In this document: in pieces, positions 1-5,753 of the stretch | How the letters are laid out: each line of letters begins with the position of its first letter | How positions within the stretch are numbered: position 1 is the stretch's first letter | NCBI GenBank assembly: GCA_002506875.1 | Contig: DAYJ01000039.1 | Location: 1-9,325 of the forward strand | DNA length: 9,325 nucleotides | From: Euryarchaeota archaeon UBA40 | GTDB taxonomy: Archaea > Thermoplasmatota > Poseidoniia > Poseidoniales > Thalassarchaeaceae | Direction of reading: 5' to 3' | The notes under the pieces: generated by a model | The model's input: the letters and a program-made list of their open reading frames with translations, nothing else | The model's database searches: none | Told to the model about the DNA's origin: nothing | Translations under genes and position numbers: made by a program

Positions 1-1
1 G

Positions 2-133
2 GGAATCGCAGCACTTCAGTACTCTGCGAACCTCCAGAAAGAGCGTGATCGAAGTAAGATGGAAGGAAACAATGAGGATAAAGCCGAATTAGGTAATCCT
101 AGTAAGCAAAGGGGCCCTGATTCAGACGATTAG
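2..133 (+). CDS. C-terminal end of an unidentified protein (5' part outside the window)
   Basis: An open frame runs in from the left edge and stops at TAG (131-133), giving 43 visible residues. It begins GIAALQYSANLQKERDR and ends in the acidic tail DSDD. The visible part is hydrophilic and rich in Lys, Glu, Asp and Asn after the first dozen residues, as expected for a soluble or cytoplasmic C-terminal tail. No domain can be recognised. No start codon is needed because the gene enters from outside. Its stop codon directly abuts the stop codon of the minus-strand gene at 134, with no base between them, so the two genes are convergent. That tidy junction and the unbroken frame are the main arguments that it is real. 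The product is unknown. Confidence 0.55.
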   Translation, partial: GIAALQYSANLQKERDRSKMEGNNEDKAELGNPSKQRGPDSDD

Positions 134-1351
134 TCAGCAACCTGCCAACCAGGTTTCACTTCCATCTTGCGATTGGAATGAATGCTCACTCGACGCTGTC
201 ACGGTATCCTCGCCCCAGAATGAATCCTGCGTGATAGTCACGGTGAAGGTATAGCAGCCCTTCTCGTCACCCTGCCACATGTCACGGGACACGATGGAGA
301 GGGTTTCCTGCTCAGCATCCCCTTCGAGTTGAAGGATAGCGTACCCCTCATCTCCCATAATCGCAGTACCATCCCCATAGAGTCCACCTTCTGAATCCCA
401 TGAGGCTGATGTCATGCTGACCTCCACAGTTGGATAGGTCACGACAGTTCCACTTGGACCAGTCATAGATGCGGTGAAATTGAAGTTCGCCCATGGAAGT
501 GCGAGCGGTGAATTTTGCGACTCGAGGCCTGCCCAGACGCTTAATGATACACCACTTACACAACGTACGGAGCCATCATCACAACTTTGACCGGTTCCTT
601 CTCCAATGAATACAGGAGTGACGTCAGTCTGCCCCTCTGTCACAGTTCGCGTCATGAAGTTCGAATCGAGTGTATTACTCCAGGTCTGCCCCCCTACGCC
701 GATATCAATCGTGTATTCTCCTCCAGAAGATCCCAGAGCATTGCCTGAATATACTGAATCAACAGGGATTGTGAATAAGCCATAGTCACCAAGACCATCG
801 CTCTTATCGATAGAGAATGCATGAGTAGAATCGTATACTGTCGCACCGTTACGAACGATACTGACGACTGCATCATGACTTCCACTCCCACCGTTTTGAC
901 GAATCTTAACCTCAAACTCCGAGCCATCCTCACTAGCCTCGATACCACCGAAAGACATTGATCCTGTGAGAACGGTTCCAAGAAGGGTTGGTGTGACGGC
1001 GAGCATGAGCGCAACGAGAATGACGATTGTAGCCGACATAATTGCTGTAGGGCCTTGTTCTAGAGGATTCTGCAGACCTAACCAGAACCAACTTACACCG
1101 GCTCCACCGAGTAAAATCAGTGGCATTAGAGCGTTCAACGATATGGGGATATATTCGTCGAACCACATTACAAGGAAAAACGGGACGATAATCATCGCTA
1201 AGATTGCAGTAAATGTCCGGCCCAAAAGACCCTCGATTGAATCTCCTACATCTTCCGATATTGGGGTCGCAGAAACAGTAGTTTCCTCTTCCTCCAACTC
1301 TGGTTCTTCATCCGCTTCAACCTCTACTCTGTCTAACAATCCACCTGACAT
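134..1351 (-). CDS. Three-helix membrane protein with acidic N-terminus and extracellular C-terminal domain
   Basis: Unrecognised 405-residue protein. Residues 10-25 are strongly acidic (EADEEPELEEEE). Three hydrophobic helices follow at about 45-64, 70-93 and 103-130. About 270 residues of polar, beta-rich sequence with many Gly, Ser and Thr come next. An acidic N-terminus inside the cell and three helices would place this large domain outside. It holds four cysteines (257, 264, 366 and 405), the last being the final residue, which suggests two disulfides in an exported domain. The ATG start at 1351 is supported by a TATA-like box about 25-32 bases upstream, a spacing typical of leaderless archaeal messages. 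It lies 90 bases downstream of the Ig-like gene at 1442-2377 and is convergent with the gene ending at 133. A surface or envelope role is inferred; no catalytic motif is visible. Confidence 0.85.
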   Translation of the reverse strand: MSGGLLDRVEVEADEEPELEEEETTVSATPISEDVGDSIEGLLGRTFTAILAMIIVPFFLVMWFDEYIPISLNALMPLILLGGAGVSWFWLGLQNPLEQGPTAIMSATIVILVALMLAVTPTLLGTVLTGSMSFGGIEASEDGSEFEVKIRQNGGSGSHDAVVSIVRNGATVYDSTHAFSIDKSDGLGDYGLFTIPVDSVYSGNALGSSGGEYTIDIGVGGQTWSNTLDSNFMTRTVTEGQTDVTPVFIGEGTGQSCDDGSVRCVSGVSLSVWAGLESQNSPLALPWANFNFTASMTGPSGTVVTYPTVEVSMTSASWDSEGGLYGDGTAIMGDEGYAILQLEGDAEQETLSIVSRDMWQGDEKGCYTFTVTITQDSFWGEDTVTASSEHSFQSQDGSETWLAGC

Positions 1352-1375
1352 TAGAGATTAGTCGCGGCTCGGAGG

Positions 1376-1383
1376 TTATCAAA
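1376..1383 (-). promoter_or_regulatory. TATA-like box for the gene at 134-1351
   Basis: The minus strand reads TTTGATAA here, 25-32 bases before the ATG at 1351. Archaeal TATA boxes sit about 25-30 bases before the transcription start, so this would give a leaderless or nearly leaderless transcript. No Shine-Dalgarno is visible in front of that ATG, which agrees. It is a single degenerate match and remains a candidate. Confidence 0.35.
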
Positions 1384-1441
1384 CCGTTGACTAAACAGTC
1401 AGGATGAAGCAGTTTGGCCCGCCTACCGCTTTGCGCCGAAC

Positions 1442-2377
1442 CTAGAGCATCAAAATCGGGAGATCATCGTCATCTTCGGAAATCTCCTCATCATCGCTGT
1501 GTCTTCGAGCAATTGCCGCTGCAGCTAGTCCAAGCATCATCACTGATCCAATCATTTCGAAGCCGGGGAGATATACACCACGGATGTAAATCGTAACCAT
1601 CTGAACTTGGTAATTAGGCACGCCTTCCGTTCGAACTGAATAATCACTGGTTGCTTGGAACTGCAACTGGTAATAGATATCGGACCAACCCTGAACCTTC
1701 GGAGTACGCATAATCACACGCACATTGTCTGGAGGAGCCTGTGCTTCAATCTCAGTGGAAACCTGCGGGAGCGAGATCTGGAAACCTGCATCCTCTAAAT
1801 CTTCACGATTCGCAACATCGATATTGAATCGATCATATGCATTACCGTCATTGTAGACCTTGAAATTGAATGTGTAATCTACCTTAGGGCGGAGTTGCTT
1901 GAATGGCTCATCTGCTTCGACACGGAGGCGACTGAACTGCTTGATCACGACGAGTACGGAGGTGGTCTTCGGGGTGCAGGTTCCACAAGGGACACCAGTC
2001 GCAGTGTCAACACGGGCTGTAATGGATACAGTACGCTGACCCTCAGCCATTCTTTGATCACCACGGACTGATACTTCGAAAGTCACTTCTTGGCCTGCGC
2101 CAACAGTAACTGTGCCAGGGGCAGCGTAGGCTAGCCCACCTGCTGTCACGGTAATTGCCACGTTCTCAGAGTACGCAGTAGGATTGTTGAGAGTGCAATA
2201 GGTGGTGCCGGTTCGAGTCGCACCAGGGTATACCTCGATTGGGAAGTTCGCAGGAGAGCAAACAATACCAATGTCAGGGTTAGGAGATGCCTGTGCATTG
2301 ACGGTATATGCGGCACCTACCCACATGCTGAGAGCATAAATCGTCAGGAAGACAATAACAGTACGGACTGACTTCAT
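1442..2377 (-). CDS. Secreted Ig-like (CARDB/NEW3-type) surface protein with PGF-type C-terminal anchor
   Basis: A 311-residue protein. It has an N-terminal signal peptide (about 1-29, cleaved near VNAQA), then two beta-sandwich segments (about 36-145 and 150-265) of the CARDB/NEW3 type common in archaeal exoproteins. A C-terminal helix begins with LPGFEMIG (PGF at 271-273) and is followed by Ala-rich hydrophobic residues and RR at 291-292. PGF, helix and Arg is the layout of PGF-CTERM signals cut and lipid-anchored by archaeosortase A. Here, however, an unusual acidic tail of about 19 residues ending DDDDLPILML follows. Cysteines 40, 61, 131 and 134 match the neighbouring paralogue. The frame extends three codons upstream to GTG, but ATG 2377 is preferred because AGGTG lies six bases before it. 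Function is unknown; a structural or adhesive surface role is likely. Confidence 0.87.
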   Translation of the reverse strand: MKSVRTVIVFLTIYALSMWVGAAYTVNAQASPNPDIGIVCSPANFPIEVYPGATRTGTTYCTLNNPTAYSENVAITVTAGGLAYAAPGTVTVGAGQEVTFEVSVRGDQRMAEGQRTVSITARVDTATGVPCGTCTPKTTSVLVVIKQFSRLRVEADEPFKQLRPKVDYTFNFKVYNDGNAYDRFNIDVANREDLEDAGFQISLPQVSTEIEAQAPPDNVRVIMRTPKVQGWSDIYYQLQFQATSDYSVRTEGVPNYQVQMVTIYIRGVYLPGFEMIGSVMMLGLAAAAIARRHSDDEEISEDDDDLPILML

Positions 2378-2383
2378 TACGGA

Positions 2384-2388
2384 CACCT
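2384..2388 (-). promoter_or_regulatory. Shine-Dalgarno AGGTG that fixes the start at 2377
   Basis: The minus strand reads AGGTG with a six-base spacer before the ATG at 2375-2377. It matches the anti-Shine-Dalgarno core of archaeal 16S rRNA. The competing upstream GTG start lies inside this motif, so the ATG is the better start. Confidence 0.55.
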
Positions 2389-2410
2389 ACGGTTTTCTCT
2401 ACCCGGCCCC

Positions 2411-2418
2411 GTATTAAG
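2411..2418 (-). promoter_or_regulatory. TATA-like box for the gene at 1442-2377
   Basis: The minus strand reads CTTAATAC, 34-41 bases before the ATG at 2377. An archaeal start about 25 bases downstream would fall near 2388, leaving a leader of roughly 10-13 bases that just contains the AGGTG ribosome binding site. This arrangement suggests the gene can be transcribed separately from its upstream paralogue despite the 76-base gap. Confidence 0.42.
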
Positions 2419-2453
2419 AGGTTAGCCCCCGGATGAACACAGTAAGAAGACAT

Positions 2454-3434
2454 TCACATGAAGTCGTCAAGATCGTCAAAGTCATCGTATTCATCCACCT
2501 CACTCCATTCATCTTCCTCACTAGGGGCGCGGGATAATCGACGACGTCGAGCGGAACGGACACCCATGAACACAATGAGAAAGACGAGGATTAGCCCCGC
2601 GACTGAAATCCCACCCATTACGAGGGCCGTCTCATCAGAACCAAGGGTGACAAGGGGCTCAGGAGGGCCTTCTGCTTGAATGATGAATACCTCCATCACC
2701 TCAATTTCAGGGTCGAAGGAGGAACGGATATACACTTGAATCTCGAAAGTGTCAGTCGGAATATCTCCTCCAGTCATGACTGTAAAGTTGTGAGGTACCT
2801 TCTCTTGGGGGTCAAGATTTCCTGTACTCTGTATATCGAAACTAAAACCGAGAGATTCGAGACCTGACTGGTTCTCAATCTCAATCTCGAAGATATCCTG
2901 ACCATTCCCGAGATTCTGGAGATCAATTACCACTTCAGCAGATTGGTCAACACCGAGATTCAATTCTCCCGCCCGAGTCTGTGCAGAAATGCGTGCAAAC
3001 TGGACTACCTCCACATCCACATCAGCGGAATCCTCGGGGCATCCGAATGTGCAAGGTACACCATTGATTGTAGTAACTGAGGCATTGATTGCCACGTCAA
3101 TCATAGAAGGAGACATCGTGGATTCTCCACGTAAAGCAACCTGGAATGTCTGCTCATCACCGGCAGCGATGGTGACTGAACCAGGAGCAGCATTAGAGAG
3201 GCTTCCCGAGGAGACGGCAATATCGGCCGACATAGAGTAAGCAGATGGATTGGATAAAGTGCAATCCACATTAGCTACTTTACTAGAACCAGGATGAACC
3301 TCAATCGTAATCGATTGTTGATCGCACTCCAGAACAATACTCGGCAGGGGGCCTTGGGCCGACAATGAAGGTGTTGACAACGAAAGTAAGGTGACCATAC
3401 AGAGTAAAATTGCCCAATTCATCCGCCCCCTCAT
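2454..3434 (-). CDS. Secreted Ig-like (CARDB/NEW3-type) protein with C-terminal membrane helix and acidic tail
   Basis: A 326-residue paralogue of the gene just downstream at 1442-2377. It has a signal peptide (about 1-26, ending LSAQG), two beta-sandwich segments (about 35-145 and 148-255), one membrane helix (about 268-293), an RRRR stop-transfer cluster (296-299) and an acidic cytoplasmic tail ending DDFDDLDDFM. Shared landmarks with the paralogue are IEV.PG, C-T-L-x-NP-x-AYS, AAPG-x-VT and GVPC. Cysteines 37, 58, 128 and 132 correspond to 40, 61, 131 and 134 there, with identical spacing of 21 in the first pair. Unlike the paralogue it has no PGF motif, so it should be held by an ordinary transmembrane helix. 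The frame stays open to a TTG at 3476, only four bases from the tRNA, but ATG 3434 gives a proper signal peptide; ATG 3422 is also possible. A minus-strand TTTTGTAT at 3471-3478 could serve as its TATA box. Confidence 0.87.
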   Translation of the reverse strand: MRGRMNWAILLCMVTLLSLSTPSLSAQGPLPSIVLECDQQSITIEVHPGSSKVANVDCTLSNPSAYSMSADIAVSSGSLSNAAPGSVTIAAGDEQTFQVALRGESTMSPSMIDVAINASVTTINGVPCTFGCPEDSADVDVEVVQFARISAQTRAGELNLGVDQSAEVVIDLQNLGNGQDIFEIEIENQSGLESLGFSFDIQSTGNLDPQEKVPHNFTVMTGGDIPTDTFEIQVYIRSSFDPEIEVMEVFIIQAEGPPEPLVTLGSDETALVMGGISVAGLILVFLIVFMGVRSARRRRLSRAPSEEDEWSEVDEYDDFDDLDDFM

Positions 3435-3480
3435 GCTACGACGAGTAGGACTTGTTTTGAAGCGGTTTCGATACAAAAGG

Positions 3481-3554
3481 TGGACCCGGCAGGATTTGAA
3501 CCTGCGACCACCGCGTTATGAGCGCGGCGCTCTAACCAACTAAGCTACGGGTCC
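3481..3554 (-). tRNA. tRNA with anticodon CAT (elongator Met or Ile2)
   Basis: A complete 74-base cloverleaf on the minus strand. The acceptor stem GGACCCG/CGGGTCC pairs fully with discriminator A. The D arm is GCTT/GAGC with GG in the loop, the anticodon stem is CCGCG/CGCGG with loop CTCATAA (anticodon at 3518-3520), and the T arm is GCAGG/CCTGC with loop TTCAAAT. There is no intron, and CCA is not encoded because CCT follows the discriminator. It is not the initiator: the first pair is G:C and the anticodon stem lacks the three consecutive G:C pairs of initiators. C4:G69 and C5:G68 resemble bacterial tRNA-Ile2, where C34 is modified to read AUA, but elongator Met cannot be excluded. It lies 42 bases after the HD gene on the same strand with no clear TATA box, so co-transcription and processing is plausible. 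Confidence 0.97.
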
Positions 3555-3596
3555 GGGTGGGGCCTCCTCGGCCGCCATGATGAATCTGTTGGGTAT

Positions 3597-4880
3597 TCAC
3601 GACAAGGTATTTCGGACAATTTCCTCACAGGCTTCTCGTACATTTACAGGGACGAAAACCATAGTATCGTGCACCGTCTTGGATATCGCGGCCGCTACTG
3701 CAGATACATCCGCGATATCCCTCCCATCTGTCAAACGGATACCACCCATGTATGGGCGGTATCCGGTATTGTCCACGCGCGCGAGGAGAAGGTCGCGCAT
3801 CGGGTCATGACCTGCCGCAGTAATCTCTGCTGAGAGTGGTATCATACATCGTTGGAGTATTCCTGGCGTGATTCCTGGAATTCTCAACCGCTTATGGAAT
3901 GAATCACGTGACAACAGACGGTCGACCCAATGAGAAAGTAGTGGATCTGTGTGACCATGCCATGAACCTACAGCGCTTGAAACAACTCCGTCATCTAAAC
4001 GCAAATAATCCTCTGAACTAAGATCATCATCGAGCAGCATGGATTCCATAGTTCGTTCCAAAGCCAACTCACCCTTCGATGCTAATTCTCTAGCCCTCCG
4101 GAGGAGTAGTTTGTGATACTCTGACGTGAGGATATTCATCTTGTGGAAGTATACAAGATCGTACATGTGTAAACGTGTGAGTAGATACGATTCAACTGCA
4201 TTAACACCCTTGGGACGAAGTCGAAGTGAACCATCCTCGGCAATGCGCAAAGCCCTGAAGATACGCTGCACATCGAAGGTGCCTACATCTGCCCCAGAAT
4301 GATGTTGATCGCGGAGAAGATAGTCCATCCTATCCACGTCCAATTGGCTGCTGACAATCTCATAGAGAGCGATAGGATGCACTCGCCCTGCATAGATATC
4401 CATCAATCGTGAGATCCCACGTTCGCCAACTAGTTCCACTAGGGCTTGACGAAGATCATTCTCTGAATCCTCAAGGATTAATCGGGCCCACTCCTCGTGT
4501 CCGCGGAAGGTACGGAATATTTCACGATCCTCTAACATGTGAGAGAAAGGAGGATGCCCTATGTCGTGCAAGAGGGCAGCATAACCAACTAACTCAGCAT
4601 CCTCATCAGATATGACGCCTGGATGCAAATCACGTAGGCGAGAAAGAAGTTGTGTTGAAAGGTGATATGCGCCAAGAGAATGTGCAAATCTCGAATGTGT
4701 CGCACCTGGAAATACGAGGTTACAAGTGGAAAGCTGCTTAATCCGATGCAGGCGCTGGAAGGTTGCAGTATCAATGAGAGCCTTGACTTCATCAGGAATC
4801 CGGATATCACCATGGAGAGGGTCGCGAATCACGCGGACCTTGGCTGCGCGAGCCTCAACCTCATCGCCACGGGGTCCCAT
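3597..4880 (-). CDS. HD-domain phosphohydrolase, SAMHD1-like (COG1078 type)
   Basis: A 427-residue cytosolic enzyme of the SAMHD1-like HD family. Family members hydrolyse phosphoester bonds in nucleotides, often dNTPs to nucleoside plus triphosphate. The N-terminal VIRDPLHGDI (17-26) and QRLHRIKQL (42-50) are family signatures. Metal ligands are complete: His67 in SRFAHSLG, His105-Asp106 in LLHDIGHPPFSH, and Asp183 in LDVDRMDYLLRD. Arg184, Tyr187 and Asp191 correspond to nucleotide-contacting Lys312, Tyr315 and Asp319 of human SAMHD1, and Arg64 to Arg164. Length is normal for the family. No N-terminal SAM domain is present. The frame extends to a TTG at 4910, but ATG 4880 starts close to the conserved core. 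It lies 26 bases after the membrane-protein gene in the same direction, so it is probably translated from the protease operon. The exact substrate cannot be read from sequence. Confidence 0.93.
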   Translation of the reverse strand: MGPRGDEVEARAAKVRVIRDPLHGDIRIPDEVKALIDTATFQRLHRIKQLSTCNLVFPGATHSRFAHSLGAYHLSTQLLSRLRDLHPGVISDEDAELVGYAALLHDIGHPPFSHMLEDREIFRTFRGHEEWARLILEDSENDLRQALVELVGERGISRLMDIYAGRVHPIALYEIVSSQLDVDRMDYLLRDQHHSGADVGTFDVQRIFRALRIAEDGSLRLRPKGVNAVESYLLTRLHMYDLVYFHKMNILTSEYHKLLLRRARELASKGELALERTMESMLLDDDLSSEDYLRLDDGVVSSAVGSWHGHTDPLLSHWVDRLLSRDSFHKRLRIPGITPGILQRCMIPLSAEITAAGHDPMRDLLLARVDNTGYRPYMGGIRLTDGRDIADVSAVAAAISKTVHDTMVFVPVNVREACEEIVRNTLS

Positions 4881-4906
4881 ACAAAGTGAAGAGACAGACA
4901 AATGAT

Positions 4907-5752
4907 TCAATCGTTTGCCCCATGAGATATTCGGTGATTAGTCCAGAATCCAATTGGCAAACTGTAGAGAATAACTGACCCAAACCATGCGAGGGCTGAC
5001 CCCACCCAAGGACCATACTCTGGGAAGGAGCCGATAGCAATTAGGCTGTATACAGAGACACTAGTGGCACCAAGCATCATCGGGCCGGTTGCCCCTACCG
5101 GGACCTCCGATCCTTGTGCAATCCACAAACTAACCATAGTGGTCAGAAATATTGCTGGGAAAACTGAGATTACCCCACTTATGAACGGCAAACCCATGCC
5201 TGCAATGAGGACAGAAAGGCCGATTGCGGCTGCTGCGGCAATACCTCTCATCAGAACTGAGAACGGATGTACGGCATTATGCCCCGCTGGAGCCGCTGGT
5301 GCATCCTTTAACGCACGAAGGCCGATACCGAAACCCAGCATTGTAGCTAGAGAACCTATCCAGAGTGGTGCTATCGAATCAAGAGTGTTTGAGACGATAA
5401 CTGTCGAGATACCTGCAGCAACTAACCAAACTGCAACTGAAAGAACAGCGACCAAGGTGACAAGCGAACCGCCCGACCACTTGTGTTCCAATCGAGGAGG
5501 GAGTACACGCCATGCACCGAGAAAAAGAATGTTGAGTAGCATACCAATGGGAACCATAGACATCGCATCGGCATGAGCCTCTACAGAGGCACTTCCATGC
5601 CATATCCCAATCGCAGCAGGAACTATCGTAGTTGGAATAGCGACAATGCTCCCGAGAGCTCCTCCCCATCGCTCAATCACAAGCGTCGCTAGAATGGCGA
5701 CAGCACCTGCCATGATAGCAGATATCAGGACCGCTCCAGCGTCGACAGCCAT
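4907..5752 (-). CDS. Internally duplicated multi-pass membrane protein of unknown function
   Basis: A 281-residue, very hydrophobic protein with about eight to ten helices and few charged residues. Two halves appear to be a duplication. LGSIVAIPTT near 33-42 matches SGVISVFPAI near 192-201, with Gly and Pro at the same spacing (34/40 and 193/199). Each is followed about 25 residues later by a Met-rich segment (DAMSMVPIG near 62-70; GPMMLGATS near 223-231). A short polar linker (149-162, with DAPAAPAGHN) separates the halves. This is the build of two-fold pseudosymmetric transporters or channels and weakly recalls small GlpM/DUF3147-type proteins; I do not identify the family. The frame opens at TTG 5779 inside the protease gene, but ATG 5752 is one base after the protease stop codon, the usual arrangement for translational coupling. 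It probably works with, or is expressed with, the upstream protease. Confidence 0.85.
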   Translation of the reverse strand: MAVDAGAVLISAIMAGAVAILATLVIERWGGALGSIVAIPTTIVPAAIGIWHGSASVEAHADAMSMVPIGMLLNILFLGAWRVLPPRLEHKWSGGSLVTLVAVLSVAVWLVAAGISTVIVSNTLDSIAPLWIGSLATMLGFGIGLRALKDAPAAPAGHNAVHPFSVLMRGIAAAAAIGLSVLIAGMGLPFISGVISVFPAIFLTTMVSLWIAQGSEVPVGATGPMMLGATSVSVYSLIAIGSFPEYGPWVGSALAWFGSVILYSLPIGFWTNHRISHGAND

Positions 5753-5753
5753 G

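Noticed and set aside
966..1361. A 131-codon plus-strand open frame
   Set aside because: It mirrors the N-terminal half of the three-helix membrane protein and is Ser/Arg-rich low complexity, as expected for the reverse of Glu/Asp-rich coding sequence.
2458..2500. Short GTC/ATC-rich repeat-like stretch, considered as a DNA repeat
   Set aside because: It simply encodes the Asp/Glu/Phe-rich protein tail on the minus strand.
3481..3554. Initiator tRNA-Met
   Set aside because: The first pair is G:C and the anticodon stem reads CCGCG/CGCGG without the run of three G:C pairs found in initiators.
3557..3575. GGCC-TCCTC-GGCC inverted repeat as a terminator between the HD gene and the tRNA
   Set aside because: The stem is only four pairs, there is no T-tract beside it, and archaeal termination does not depend on such hairpins.
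3597..4880. HD domain considered as a Cas3-type or dGTPase (dgt) protein
   Set aside because: There is no helicase part and no CRISPR array or cas gene nearby, and the DPLHG and DVDRMDY motifs fit the SAMHD1-like COG1078 type better than bacterial dGTPases.
5064..5576. A 170-codon plus-strand open frame
   Set aside because: It is antisense to the polytopic membrane protein; its Pro/Thr/Arg-rich translation is typical of a shadow frame.
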